A program made the translations under genes and the position numbers. From CAVSWT01 sp963782985 (GTDB lineage Bacteria; Bacteroidota; Ignavibacteria; Ignavibacteriales; Ignavibacteriaceae): 64,000 bases of DNA. Below, one piece after another: positions 1-9,545 of the stretch (positions are counted from its first letter, which is position 1; each line of letters opens with the position of its first letter). The stretch covers positions 62,001-126,000 of the forward strand of contig CAWALU010000014.1 in assembly GCA_963782985.1 (NCBI GenBank), read 5' to 3'. Under the pieces are notes generated by a model. The model was given only the letters and a program-made list of their open reading frames with translations, was not told the origin of the DNA and ran no database searches.

Positions 1-76
1 TTAGGTTTTCTTTTGGGGAATTAATTTGTATCATCATTCGATGACCCATTTAACAAATTAAACTGAGCCAAAAATT

Positions 77-1645
77 ATGATTCCATTATATTCAATAAAA
101 CAAAATAGGGAAGTGGATGATTACGCAATTAATCATCTTAAAATTCCGGGCATAGTTCTAATGGAAAATGCCGCTTTAGAAATTTTTAACATTATTAAAA
201 ATAAAATTGCGGATAAAAAGTTAGGTTATAATTTAGGATTCGTCTGCGGTAAAGGTAACAACGGGGGCGATGGCTTTGCGACAGCCCGACATTTTGCAAA
301 TGCAAATTTTAATGTGTACATAGTTCATTTCGGGAATGAAAATGAATTATCGGATGACTGTAAAACCAATTTTAATATTTTAAAGAATCAGGCTGGCGAT
401 AATAAAAATATTCAATTAAAAAAATATTCATCAATTAAAGATTTAAAACTTTTAAATAATTGCGATGTTGTTTTTGACGCTATGCTTGGCAGCGGAGTTA
501 AAGATGATTTAAAAGAACCTTACAAATCAATTGTAAATTATTTGAATCAATTAAAAAAATATATGGTCGCGATTGATATCCCCACTGGGCTTAACGCTGA
601 TAATGGTTTTACAAATTTATGTTTTAACGCCGACGTAACTGTTACGCTCGGCGAATTTAAAAAGGGATTATTTTTTCAGGATGGAAATTCTTTTGCGGGA
701 GAAATTATTAAAGGAAATATTGGCGTTAGTAATTCCTTTTATGATAAATATGAAATTGAAGATTATTTAATTGAACCGGAAGACGCCAATAATTCATTTC
801 CCCAAAAATCAAAGTCGTTAAATAAATATTCAGCAGGCAAAGTATTAGTTATTGCCGGTTCCAAAAATCTTCCCGGCGCGGCAATTCTTGCTTCATCATC
901 GGCGTTAAAATCGGGAGCGGGCGCTTCAATTCTATGCTATCCCGACTCTGCAACAAATTTAATTCAAAATAATTTAGACGAAGTTATTGTTAAATCTTAT
1001 GATGATAATTCAAAAGGATTTCTTAGCGTTGAAAATTTATCGGAAATTAATGAAAGATTAAAATGGGCGGATGTTTTGGCGCTTGGTCCTGGTTTGGGAA
1101 GAAATGAAAATACTATTAAAGCTGTCATTCAAATTATCAAAAATAAAATTCCTAATAATATTGTTATTGACGCCGATGCCATTTTTGCTTTAAGTAAAAT
1201 TGATTACAAAAATTTAAATTTAAAAAATCTAATTTTAACTCCGCATCACGGTGAGTTTTCAAATTTAATAGGCGTTGATGTTCAAACTCTTCAAACTGAT
1301 TTACTTAAATATGGAAAGCAATTTGCAATACAAACCGGCGCATACTTAGCGCTAAAAGGATCGCCCACAATAGTTTTTAATCCTTCCGGCGAAGCATTAA
1401 TAAATACTACCGGAAATTCCGGCATGGCAAAATTCGGAACCGGCGATGTTCTTACCGGAATTATAGCGGGCTTTTTATCTCAAAATAAAAATGAGATCGA
1501 AAAAAGTTTAATCGCCGCTGTTTATTCTCACAGTTTATCCGCCGATCTTCTTTTAAATACTCACACTGAATTTGGATTTACCGCGACTGATATTATAAAT
1601 AATCTTCCTGCGGCAATTAATTTTATACGGAGCTCGGTTGTTTAA
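77..1645 (+). CDS. nnr: Bifunctional NAD(P)H-hydrate epimerase / ADP-dependent NAD(P)H-hydrate dehydratase
   Basis: This enzyme repairs hydrated NADH and NADPH. The N-terminal YjeF_N domain (about residues 1-220) epimerises R- and S-NAD(P)HX, and the C-terminal ribokinase-like domain (about 235-520) dehydrates S-NAD(P)HX using ADP. The sequence shows the glycine-rich GKGNNGGDG loop at 58-66, an AGS motif near 258 and the GTGD catalytic motif at 454-457. The length of 522 residues is normal for the fused form. The next gene (VanZ-like) starts 8 bases before this stop, so the two are probably co-transcribed. The start ATG has no strong Shine-Dalgarno sequence, but the protein begins at the position expected for the family. 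Confidence 0.95.
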   Translation: MIPLYSIKQNREVDDYAINHLKIPGIVLMENAALEIFNIIKNKIADKKLGYNLGFVCGKGNNGGDGFATARHFANANFNVYIVHFGNENELSDDCKTNFNILKNQAGDNKNIQLKKYSSIKDLKLLNNCDVVFDAMLGSGVKDDLKEPYKSIVNYLNQLKKYMVAIDIPTGLNADNGFTNLCFNADVTVTLGEFKKGLFFQDGNSFAGEIIKGNIGVSNSFYDKYEIEDYLIEPEDANNSFPQKSKSLNKYSAGKVLVIAGSKNLPGAAILASSSALKSGAGASILCYPDSATNLIQNNLDEVIVKSYDDNSKGFLSVENLSEINERLKWADVLALGPGLGRNENTIKAVIQIIKNKIPNNIVIDADAIFALSKIDYKNLNLKNLILTPHHGEFSNLIGVDVQTLQTDLLKYGKQFAIQTGAYLALKGSPTIVFNPSGEALINTTGNSGMAKFGTGDVLTGIIAGFLSQNKNEIEKSLIAAVYSHSLSADLLLNTHTEFGFTATDIINNLPAAINFIRSSVV

Positions 1646-2042
1646 TCTTCAAATAAAAACAAATATAAAAATTGTAATTTTTCTACTCGCTGTCTATTGG
1701 ATTACTCTTTTCACAGCCACGACTTTACCCGGCAAAGATATGCCTAATATTGGAGTGAGCGATAAAATTAGCCACTTCACAGGATATTTTGGCTTAGCGG
1801 TTTTGTTAAATATCTTTTTATTGATTCAAAACAAAAAACAAAAACTTAAAAAAAATGCCTGGCTGTTTACATTGATTATTGGATCTGTATATGGCGCTAT
1901 AGACGAACTTCACCAAAAATTTATTCCGGGAAGAAGCTGCGATATTTTGGATTGGCTGGCTGATGTTATTGGTATTCTCCTCGGAATTACTTTTGTTAAA
2001 ATATTTATGACGTTCAGCAAAAAGTCGCAAATTAAAAGTTAG
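1638..2042 (+). CDS. VanZ-like family membrane protein
   Basis: This is a small integral membrane protein of the VanZ family (134 residues). Hydrophobic segments lie at about residues 9-27, 45-63, 74-90 and 103-123. The family signature is visible: DKISHF near 42, then a GAIDELHQ-x-F-PGR segment and a following Asp-rich helix near 85-105. Members are common in Bacteroidetes as stand-alone membrane proteins; the role of most is unknown, although VanZ itself gives low-level teicoplanin resistance. The start is TTG and overlaps the nnr stop by 8 bases, which suggests translational coupling. Confidence 0.85.
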   Translation: MFNLQIKTNIKIVIFLLAVYWITLFTATTLPGKDMPNIGVSDKISHFTGYFGLAVLLNIFLLIQNKKQKLKKNAWLFTLIIGSVYGAIDELHQKFIPGRSCDILDWLADVIGILLGITFVKIFMTFSKKSQIKS

Positions 2043-2113
2043 TTGAAAATAAAAATTTAAATGACGGGAACTATTAAATTTTTTAAAAGTAAAATCCCCA
2101 TAATTAAATCATG

Positions 2114-2142
2114 TTGACAAAAGAAAAGTCATTTAGTAATTT
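2114..2142 (+). promoter_or_regulatory. Candidate promoter of the TonB-like gene
   Basis: A perfect TTGACA box at 2114-2119 is followed, after 17 bases, by TAATTT at 2137-2142. This matches primary-sigma -35/-10 geometry upstream of the gene at 2179. A strong AGGAGG ribosome-binding site lies between them and the start codon, at 2164-2169. The assignment is by eye only. Confidence 0.45.
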
Positions 2143-2178
2143 ACCAACCACAATTTTGTATTTAGGAGGCGTATTCAA

Positions 2179-2832
2179 ATGTCAATGAAAAAAAACCCCA
2201 AGGCAGATTTAAGAGGAATGTATAAGAAAGTATTTGAGATTAGCATTATAATATCTCTTATATTTTTAATTGCAGCCTTTAAATTTTTCCCGGATATAAA
2301 AACTGCTTCTGCTCAGGCAGAAGGTCCGCAGGAACTTTTTAAGGTTGAAGATATTCAGCAAACTAAGCAGGAAAATAAACCGCCTCCGCCTCCCAAACCT
2401 CCTATTCCAATAGAAGCGCCTTCTGAAGATGTGCTGGAAGATATTGAAATTGGAAGCACAGAGTTGGATGTAAATGAAGAAGTAGCCGCTCCTCCTCCTC
2501 CTCCGGAAGTTAAAAAAGTTGAAGAAGAACCTACATACTTTGTCGCTGTTGAAGAAATGCCCGAACCAATCGGAGGTATAGCCGCGATACAAAATAAAAT
2601 TGTTTATCCTGAAATTGCAAAAAGAGCCGGCGTTGAAGGTAAAGTTTATGTTAAAGCTTATGTTGATGAACAAGGCAATGTAACCAAAACAGAAGTTGTA
2701 AAGGGTCTGGGCGCCGGATTAGATGAAGCTGCAGTTTCGGCTGTTCAAAAAACAAAATTTAAACCCGGCAAGCAGCGCGGTAAAGCGGTTAAAGTTCAGG
2801 TAATGATTCCAATACAATTTAAGCTTCAATAA
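2179..2832 (+). CDS. TonB family energy transducer
   Basis: This protein probably links the proton-motive force in the inner membrane to outer-membrane receptors. A single membrane helix lies at about residues 20-38. A periplasmic linker follows with proline runs (PPPPPKPP near 68 and PPPPP near 107). The C-terminal TonB domain occupies about 130-217 and carries the usual YPEIAKRAGVEGKV stretch. The ribosome-binding site AGGAGG at 2164-2169 supports the ATG at 2179. The gene stands alone with its own promoter-like sequence and a downstream terminator; no exbB/exbD or receptor is adjacent. The length of 217 is typical of Bacteroidetes TonB proteins. Confidence 0.9.
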   Translation: MSMKKNPKADLRGMYKKVFEISIIISLIFLIAAFKFFPDIKTASAQAEGPQELFKVEDIQQTKQENKPPPPPKPPIPIEAPSEDVLEDIEIGSTELDVNEEVAAPPPPPEVKKVEEEPTYFVAVEEMPEPIGGIAAIQNKIVYPEIAKRAGVEGKVYVKAYVDEQGNVTKTEVVKGLGAGLDEAAVSAVQKTKFKPGKQRGKAVKVQVMIPIQFKLQ

Positions 2833-2853
2833 TTTTATTAAAGATAGATTTAT

Positions 2854-2896
2854 AAGCCGCCTTAAATTAATTTTTTAAGACGGCTTTTCTTTTTAA
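2854..2896 (+). terminator. Rho-independent terminator after the TonB-like gene
   Basis: Twelve-base arms at 2854-2865 (AAGCCGCCTTAA) and 2875-2886 (TTAAGACGGCTT) pair with one mismatch and are followed by a T-rich tract. It lies 22 bases after the stop codon. Confidence 0.8.
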
Positions 2897-2945
2897 ATAA
2901 TTCAAAATATTATTTATCAATACCCCTTAAAAAAAAATAATTTTA

Positions 2946-3704
2946 ATGAAGGATAAAAATAACAAGCTGTTTTATATTCTTGGCTCTTTCTTTTTAGCTA
3001 ATGCTATTCTTGCAGAATTTATTGGAATTAAAATTTTTTCGCTGGAACGGACTTTGGGATTATCTCAACTAAATCTTTCAATATTAAATATTAATAATCT
3101 TTCATTTGATTTAACCGCAGGCGTTTTGCTTTGGCCCGTTGTTTTTATTATGACTGATATTATTAATGAATACTACGGCAGAAAGGGAGTAAGATTTTTA
3201 TCGTACACGGCAGCAAGCCTAATTCTCTATTGTTTTTTGATTGTGTTTTTGGCTATCAAGCTTGTTCCTTCCAGCTTTTGGATTGAAAGAGAAACTCCAT
3301 TTGGCATTATAGATATGAACTCCGCTTTTAATACAATATTCGGGCAGGGAATGTGGATAATCGTTGGGTCTATAACTGCGTTTTTGGTCGGGCAATTAGT
3401 TGACGTAACGGTATTTCATTTTCTTAAACAACAAACCGGAAATTCCAAAATTTGGTTAAGAGCTACCGGTTCTACTATCGTTTCACAACTCATTGACAGC
3501 TTTGTTGTTTTGTTCATAGCTTTTTATATAGGCGCCGGATGGAATCTTAAGCTAGTGCTTGCAATAGGAATAGTAAATTATATTTATAAATTTTTAATTG
3601 CAGTTGTATTAACGCCGCTTCTATATTTAATTCATTATTTAATTGATGTCTATCTCGGCAAAGAAACTGCTCATCAACTAATGCTTGAAGCTACTGATAA
3701 ATAA
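2946..3704 (+). CDS. Queuosine precursor transporter (VUT/YhhQ family)
   Basis: This integral membrane protein of 252 residues has about six hydrophobic helices. It belongs to the YhhQ/VUT family, whose characterised members take up queuosine precursors such as preQ0 and preQ1 used to modify tRNA wobble positions. Family features visible are the MTDIINEYYGRKGVR segment near residues 71-85, the SFWIERETPF loop, and a late helix with SQLIDSFVVLF. It is monocistronic between a terminator and a 264-base gap. I see no preQ1 riboswitch upstream. A more general nucleobase-like transport role cannot be excluded. Confidence 0.88.
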   Translation: MKDKNNKLFYILGSFFLANAILAEFIGIKIFSLERTLGLSQLNLSILNINNLSFDLTAGVLLWPVVFIMTDIINEYYGRKGVRFLSYTAASLILYCFLIVFLAIKLVPSSFWIERETPFGIIDMNSAFNTIFGQGMWIIVGSITAFLVGQLVDVTVFHFLKQQTGNSKIWLRATGSTIVSQLIDSFVVLFIAFYIGAGWNLKLVLAIGIVNYIYKFLIAVVLTPLLYLIHYLIDVYLGKETAHQLMLEATDK

Positions 3705-3751
3705 AGAAATTGTAGTTATTCATTTTAATTTCTACAAATAATTTATTTTGA

Positions 3752-3775
3752 AAACTAATTCATAATAATTAGTTT
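3752..3775. repeat. Perfect inverted repeat in the 3.7-3.97 kb spacer
   Basis: Nine-base arms AAACTAATT (3752-3760) and AATTAGTTT (3767-3775) surround a 6-base loop. It could be a weak AT-rich terminator for the transporter gene or an operator for the malic enzyme gene; there is no T-run, so neither is firm. Confidence 0.4.
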
Positions 3776-3968
3776 AGGACATAAGTTCTGTGCGGCGCCA
3801 ATTATACCAATGTATTTAATCTAATGAACGTACAACAAAATTTTGCATTTTCACTTTGCTTTGAAAAAAAGGGCGAGAAATTTTATATCACATCTAAATA
3901 TCACAATAGTAAAACTGTCTTAATCAAATTAACTAATTATTATAAATTTATTTTTTAAGGGAAGAATT

Positions 3969-6230
3969 ATGTATAACAATATTGAAGAAGCTCTTGAATA
4001 TCATAGCGAGGGAAGAAAAGGGAAAATTGAAGTCAATCCAACTAAACCTTGCTTAACCTCAAGAGACCTGTCGCTCGCATACACTCCCGGCGTAGCTGAA
4101 CCATGCCGTGCAATTCACAAAAACAAAGAAGATGTATATCTCTATACTGCAAAAGGAAATTTGGTTGCGGTTGTATCCAACGGAACCGCGGTTTTAGGTT
4201 TAGGCGATATTGGTCCCGAAGCGGGAAAGCCTGTTATGGAAGGGAAGGGCGTTCTATTTAAAAGATTTGCCGATATAGATGTTTTTGATATTGAGCTTGG
4301 GACTAAAGATCCAAAAGAAATAATAAGAGCGGTGCAATTGCTTGAACCTACTTTCGGAGGAATTAATCTTGAAGATATTAAAGCTCCGGAATGTTTTGAA
4401 ATTGAAGAAACGCTTAAAGAGACAATGAACATTCCCGTATTTCATGATGATCAGCATGGTACGGCAATTATATCGTGCGCTGCATTAATAAACGCCGCTG
4501 AGGTTGTAGGGAAAAATTTAGAAGACCTTAAAATTGTAGTAAGCGGGGCTGGAGCCGCTGCAATATCATGCTGCAAACTTTATGTTCGCGCCGGAGTGAA
4601 AAAAGAAAATATAACTATGTATGATTCTAAAGGTTGTATTAATAAAAAGCGGACTGATCTAAATAAATATAAATCAGAATTTGCCAACGACAGCGATTGC
4701 GCTACTTTAGCCGAAGGTATGAAAAATTCAGATGTATTTATTGGGTTATCTGTCGGCGGAATGGTAACTAAAGAGATGGTAAAGAGCATGGCTGCTAATC
4801 CTATCGTCTTTGCAATGGCAAATCCGGATCCTGAAATTATGTATGATGAAGCCGTTTCCGTGCGTAAAGATATTGTAATGGCAACCGGCAGAAGCGACTT
4901 TCCAAATCAAGTGAATAATGTTTTAGGTTTTCCTTTTATTTTCCGAGGCGCTTTGGATGTGCGGGCTACTTCCATTAACGAAGAAATGAAAATGGCGGCA
5001 GTCAAAGCGCTTGCTTTATTGGCTAAACAAAAAGTTCCTGAAATGGTATTAAACGCTTACGGCGGCGAGGACTTTTCATTTGGAAGAGAATATATAATTC
5101 CCAAACCATTTGACCCAAGAGTTCTATGGTACGTTGCCCCGGCAGTGGCAAAGGCTGCAATTGAAACCGGAGTTGCAAAATATATTATTACCGATTGGAA
5201 AAAATATGAAGAAGAATTAAAAGAGAGACTCGGACTTTCAAAAGAAGTAATAAGGGTGATGATTCATAAAGCAAAAAAGAATCCTAAAAAAGTTGTTTAC
5301 CCTGAAGGGGAAGAAGAAAAAATAATTAGAGCGGCTCACGTAGCTTTTAGAGAAGGAATTGCTAAACCGGTGCTGCTCGGTAATACAAAAAAAGTAGAAG
5401 CGATGATTGATAAAACTGGATATGATAGAAATGAGTTTGAAATTATTGATCCTGAAAATTCTGAAAAAACTAAATATTTAGCTGAAGAGTTTTACAGGAA
5501 ACGTCAGCGAAAAGGCGCAACTTTAAACGAAGCAAGTAAGCTTTTAAATTTACCAATTTATTTTGGTTCGATGATGCTTGAGTTAGGAGAAGTGGACGCG
5601 CTCATTAGCGGGTTGACGACTCACTATCCTCAAACTATTAAACCCGCTCTTCAATGCGTTGGCTTAAAAAAAGGTTTCAAAGTTGTTTCGGGATTATACA
5701 TTGTTGTGGCTAAAAAAGATGTTTACTTTTTTGCAGATGCTACTGTGAATGTAAATCCAAATTCCGATGCGCTTGCAGAAATAGCAATTTCTGCGGCTGA
5801 TACGGTGAAGGCTTTTGATATTGTGCCTAAAGTAGCGATGCTTTCATTTAGTAATTTCGGAAGCTCTGTTTATCCCGAATCTTTGAAAGTAAAAGAAGCA
5901 ACGAGAATAGTTAGACAACTTCGTCCCGATATTATGCTTGACGGCGAGATGCAGGCTGACACCGCGGTAGTTCCTCAAATTATTGAAAAGGATTTTCCAT
6001 TTAGCGAATTAAACGGCGGGGCAAATGTATTAATTTTTCCTGATCTAAATTCAGGAAATATTGCTTATAAACTTATGGCGAGGATTGGTCAAGCAACTGT
6101 AATTGGACCTGTGTTGATGGGAATGAAAAAGTCAATTCATGTTTTACAACGCGGCGCTACCGTAGATGATATTGTAAATATGACCGCCATAGCAGCTGTT
6201 GATGCTGAACATTTAAAGCAGAATAAATAA
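3969..6230 (+). CDS. maeB: NADP-dependent malic enzyme with C-terminal phosphotransacetylase-like domain
   Basis: This enzyme oxidatively decarboxylates malate to pyruvate. The malic enzyme part covers about residues 1-430, with the SLAYTPGVAEPC start, the VVSNGTAVLGLGDIGPEAGKP cofactor-binding stretch, FHDDQHGTA and the Rossmann motif GAGAAA. The C-terminal 430-753 resembles phosphate acetyltransferase. In MaeB-type enzymes this domain is regulatory, responding to acetyl-CoA, and is usually not catalytic. The full length of 753 matches the family. A GGGAAGA ribosome-binding site precedes the ATG. It is monocistronic, with 264 bases upstream and 106 downstream. Confidence 0.95.
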   Translation: MYNNIEEALEYHSEGRKGKIEVNPTKPCLTSRDLSLAYTPGVAEPCRAIHKNKEDVYLYTAKGNLVAVVSNGTAVLGLGDIGPEAGKPVMEGKGVLFKRFADIDVFDIELGTKDPKEIIRAVQLLEPTFGGINLEDIKAPECFEIEETLKETMNIPVFHDDQHGTAIISCAALINAAEVVGKNLEDLKIVVSGAGAAAISCCKLYVRAGVKKENITMYDSKGCINKKRTDLNKYKSEFANDSDCATLAEGMKNSDVFIGLSVGGMVTKEMVKSMAANPIVFAMANPDPEIMYDEAVSVRKDIVMATGRSDFPNQVNNVLGFPFIFRGALDVRATSINEEMKMAAVKALALLAKQKVPEMVLNAYGGEDFSFGREYIIPKPFDPRVLWYVAPAVAKAAIETGVAKYIITDWKKYEEELKERLGLSKEVIRVMIHKAKKNPKKVVYPEGEEEKIIRAAHVAFREGIAKPVLLGNTKKVEAMIDKTGYDRNEFEIIDPENSEKTKYLAEEFYRKRQRKGATLNEASKLLNLPIYFGSMMLELGEVDALISGLTTHYPQTIKPALQCVGLKKGFKVVSGLYIVVAKKDVYFFADATVNVNPNSDALAEIAISAADTVKAFDIVPKVAMLSFSNFGSSVYPESLKVKEATRIVRQLRPDIMLDGEMQADTAVVPQIIEKDFPFSELNGGANVLIFPDLNSGNIAYKLMARIGQATVIGPVLMGMKKSIHVLQRGATVDDIVNMTAIAAVDAEHLKQNK

Positions 6231-6336
6231 AATTTATTCGCTTTAATGAATTTTGAATATTTTGATTCTTTCATTCATTGTAAGATATTATTTTGATCTG
6301 TATCTTAATTGTAGAAACAATTAAAAAGGTTTAGTA

Positions 6337-6579
6337 ATGCGTATTAAAATTCAAAAATGGGGCAACAGTTTAGCTTTGCGAATTCCAAAAGCTTTCGCCT
6401 TCCAATCTAAGATTCGCGAAAATGAGTTTGTCAACCTAATTTTAGAACAAAATAAAATAGTGATTAAACCAGTTGAAGAAGAGAACTATTCGCTGGAAGA
6501 ATTAGTTTTGGGCATAACCAAAACAAATCTTCATCGTGAGATTGACTTTGGCAAACAAACAGGGAATGAATATTGGTAA
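6337..6579 (+). CDS. mazE: MazE/AbrB-type antitoxin
   Basis: This 80-residue protein has the SpoVT/AbrB DNA-binding fold of MazE antitoxins. The N-terminal RIKIQKWGNSLALRIPK motif binds DNA, and the acidic C-terminal half would bind the toxin. The last 7 bases overlap the start of the toxin reading frame at 6573, which is the usual arrangement for autoregulated toxin-antitoxin operons. The antitoxin is intact while its partner carries a stop codon, so it may now be an orphan or may act on related toxins elsewhere. Confidence 0.88.
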   Translation: MRIKIQKWGNSLALRIPKAFAFQSKIRENEFVNLILEQNKIVIKPVEEENYSLEELVLGITKTNLHREIDFGKQTGNEYW

Positions 6580-6884
6580 AAATTAAAGCGCCTGAAAAAG
6601 GCGATATAGTTTGGCTAAGTTTTAATCCTCAATCTGGTCGCGAACAATTTGGAAGAAGACCTGCCTTATTAATTTCGCCTAAGGAATAAAATAGTAAAAC
6701 TGACTTGGCGGTATTTTTTCCTATAACAAGTAAAGTAAAGGGATATCCATTTGAAGTGAAGATTCCAGAAAATTTAGAAATCAGCGGAGTAATATTGTCA
6801 GATCAAATTAAAAGTCTTGATTGGAAAACAAGAAAAGCTGAATTCATTTGCAAGTTGCATAAGAAATACCTGACCGATATTTAA
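6573..6884 (+). pseudogene. mazF: MazF/PemK endoribonuclease toxin, interrupted by an in-frame TAA
   Basis: Reading from TTG at 6573 gives a MazF-like protein that begins VKIKAPEKGDIVWLSFNPQ and continues GREQFGRRPALLISPKE. It then meets TAA at 6687-6689. The same frame resumes at once with NSKTDLAVFFPITSKVKG, ISGVILSDQIKSLDW and ICKLHKKYL, ending at 6884. MazF proteins normally have a tyrosine in the PKE-Y-N position, so a single TAT/TAC to TAA change explains the break. Both conserved halves, including the RNA-binding loop and the SDQIKSLDW motif, are otherwise intact, so inactivation is recent or the base is a sequencing error. The frame is 104 codons, normal for MazF. Confidence 0.85.
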
Positions 6885-7035
6885 ATAAAATAAACGCCTT
6901 ACTTAATCGTTAAATGGCTGTTAAATATTATTATGTGAAATTATAATGGGATTGCTAATTATTTTTAGTCAGTGATATAGCAAAATTGTGTATGTAAACT
7001 TTTCTTAAAAAATTGATTTATCTCCTTCCAATATT

Positions 7036-9522
7036 ATGAAGACATTATTTATTAAAAATAAATTACTGCTTTTAACCCTCTTCATCTTCACCATAAATGC
7101 TTTTCCTCAAGGCGTTGTTATAAATGAAATAATGTCCTCAAACTTAACGAGCATTAAAGATGAAGACGGAGATAATTCTGATTGGCTGGAGCTTTATAAT
7201 AATTCAACTGCGGATGTTAGTCTTGAAAATTATTCGTTGTCGGATGACTTATCAAATTTAACTAAATGGGTTTTTCCAAATGTAAAATTAAAGCCACATC
7301 AATATTTATTAGTTTTTGCTTCAGATAAGAATAGAACAAATTTAATTGCTGATTGGAATACTATAATCAACAATGGGGATGATTGGAAATATAATTTAGG
7401 AAAATCTGAACCGCCTACTAATTGGAATTCCATTAACTTCAACGATAATAATTGGCTGATTGGGCAAACGGGAATTGGATATTCCGACGGCGATGATTCA
7501 ACTATAATATCAGCTACAATTTCTTTTTATGCGCGAAAGAGTTTTACGGTAAATAACATCGATGAAGTTGTAGCCGCCGTTTTACATATTGATTACGATG
7601 ATGCTTTTGTTGCTTATTTAAACGGAGTGGAAATCGCAAGAAGCAATATCGGTTCGTCAGGAGCGCCGCCTTCGTATAATCAAACTGCAAATCAACCTAG
7701 AGAAGCGGCAATGTATTCAGGCGGCAAGCCAGAAGCATTTAAAATCGAAAATATAAAATCGCTGCTTGTGCAGGGTGAAAATTTTTTAGCGGTTCAAGTT
7801 CACAATACAGCCGGTTCCTCTGATATGTCATTTATTCCTTTCTTAACTTTAGGTTACAATACAAAGCAAAACAAATCTTATGTACCCGAAATTTTGGATG
7901 TCTCAACAACTTATCTTCACGCTAATTTTAAATTAAGTTCTAACGGAGAAAAATTAATTTTATCAAATGGAAACGGCGAAGTGGTAGATTCCATTTTTTC
8001 AACGGCTATACCGGCAGATCATTCATTTGGAAGACAGCCGGATGGAAATGCAAATTGGGCTTTTTTTGCGCAGCCAAGTCCTAACGCAAAAAATAGTTTC
8101 TCACATACTTTAGGAATAACTGAAGCTCCAACTTTTTCAGCTAACGGAGGATTTTATCAGCAATTAATTAATCTTGAAATTAGCACAAATTCTCCCAACA
8201 CTAAAATTTATTACACAAAAGATGGTTCAAAGCCGAACAAAGATTCTCAACTATATTCTAAACCGATTTTAATTGGAACTACAAAAGTAATTAGAGCTAT
8301 AGCTATCGAACCTAATTATTCCCCGAGTAAAATTATAACTCAAACTTATTTTTTCAACAATAATTCTAAGCTTCCAATAATTTCGATATCCACCGATCCT
8401 TCCAATTTTTTTGATCCGGATTCCGGAATTTATGCGCTAGGCAAAAATGCATCATCAGAATTTCCTTACTTCGGCGCTAATTTTTGGAAGGATTGGGAGA
8501 GACCGATTAACATTGAATTTTATGAACCTGATGGCTCTTCAGCTTTTAATACAGAAGCGGGCGTAAAAATATATGGGAATTGGAGCCGCGCGCATGATCA
8601 AAAATCATTTGCTATTTATGCTCGAAAAGAATATGGAAAAAATATTTTTGATTATTCTATCTTTCCAAATTTTAAGATAAAAGAATTTAAATCTTTTATA
8701 CTTCGCAACAGCGGTAATGACTGGGAACATACTTTGTTAAGGGACGGTTTGATGCATAATCTTATAAAAGATATTGATATTGATGTTCAGCAATTTCGTC
8801 CGTCTTTGGTTTATTTAAACGGTGATTTTTGGGGAATTTACAATATCAGGGAAAAAATGAATGAAGATTATCTTGCTCATCATTTTGACGTTGATAAAGA
8901 CAGCTTAGATATTTTAGAAAATAAAGGGAAAATACTGGAGGGCGATAGTCTCGCCTATATGCGGCTGCTCGATTATATTTCAAAAAATAATTTAGCCCTG
9001 GCACAAAATTATGAATACTTAAAAACCCAAGTTGACATAGAAGAATATATAAATTATATGGCGGCTGAGATTTATTTTGCCAATACTGATTGGCCCGGAA
9101 ACAACGTAAAATTTTGGCGCCCTAATAATAAACCCGGCAAATGGCGATGGCTTTTATTTGATACTGATTTTGGGTTTGGTCTTTACAACGGTTCGTCATA
9201 TTCTCATAACACTCTTGATTTCGCTTCTACAGCAAATGGACCGGGTTGGCCTAATCCTCCATGGTCAACCTTTCTTTTTAGAAATTTATTATTGAATGAA
9301 GAGTTTAAAGTTAAATTTATTACTACAATGACTAACTTGTTGAATGATAATTTTAAATCCACAAAGGTTGATTTAATAATAGATAGTTTGAAAAATATTA
9401 TTGAACCTGAACTCGGTAAACAAAAACAAAAGTGGGGAAATAGATGGGGCAGCTTTTCAAATGAGATTTTGAATTTAAAAAATTTCGCAGACCACAGAAT
9501 AGCATATATAAGATCTTTTTAA
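7036..9522 (+). CDS. Secreted CotH kinase / lamin-tail protein, N-terminal part (frame continues at 9546)
   Basis: This is a large secreted protein. A signal peptide covers about residues 1-24, with cleavage near AFPQ. A lamin-tail domain follows (about 25-110; VVINEIMSSN, DWLELYN). Next come a jelly-roll-like region (110-270), a chitobiase-type C-terminal repeat (about 375-445, IYYTKDGSKP) and a CotH kinase-like domain (about 450-800; LRNSGNDWEHTLLRDGL, WLLFDTDFGFG). CotH proteins are protein kinases in Bacillus spore coats; in Bacteroidetes they occur in surface proteins of unknown role. The frame closes at TAA 9520-9522, exactly after a T5 run (9516-9520). One more T would continue in frame into the next reading frame, so this is one gene with a single-base deletion or error. 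Confidence 0.85.
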   Translation: MKTLFIKNKLLLLTLFIFTINAFPQGVVINEIMSSNLTSIKDEDGDNSDWLELYNNSTADVSLENYSLSDDLSNLTKWVFPNVKLKPHQYLLVFASDKNRTNLIADWNTIINNGDDWKYNLGKSEPPTNWNSINFNDNNWLIGQTGIGYSDGDDSTIISATISFYARKSFTVNNIDEVVAAVLHIDYDDAFVAYLNGVEIARSNIGSSGAPPSYNQTANQPREAAMYSGGKPEAFKIENIKSLLVQGENFLAVQVHNTAGSSDMSFIPFLTLGYNTKQNKSYVPEILDVSTTYLHANFKLSSNGEKLILSNGNGEVVDSIFSTAIPADHSFGRQPDGNANWAFFAQPSPNAKNSFSHTLGITEAPTFSANGGFYQQLINLEISTNSPNTKIYYTKDGSKPNKDSQLYSKPILIGTTKVIRAIAIEPNYSPSKIITQTYFFNNNSKLPIISISTDPSNFFDPDSGIYALGKNASSEFPYFGANFWKDWERPINIEFYEPDGSSAFNTEAGVKIYGNWSRAHDQKSFAIYARKEYGKNIFDYSIFPNFKIKEFKSFILRNSGNDWEHTLLRDGLMHNLIKDIDIDVQQFRPSLVYLNGDFWGIYNIREKMNEDYLAHHFDVDKDSLDILENKGKILEGDSLAYMRLLDYISKNNLALAQNYEYLKTQVDIEEYINYMAAEIYFANTDWPGNNVKFWRPNNKPGKWRWLLFDTDFGFGLYNGSSYSHNTLDFASTANGPGWPNPPWSTFLFRNLLLNEEFKVKFITTMTNLLNDNFKSTKVDLIIDSLKNIIEPELGKQKQKWGNRWGSFSNEILNLKNFADHRIAYIRSF

Positions 9523-9545
9523 AGAATCAGTTTAAATTAGGATCT

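Noticed and set aside
2880..2945. Possible preQ1 riboswitch upstream of the queuosine-precursor transporter
   Set aside because: The region has a terminator and an AT-rich stretch with CCCC, but no readable preQ1 aptamer stem or loop pattern.
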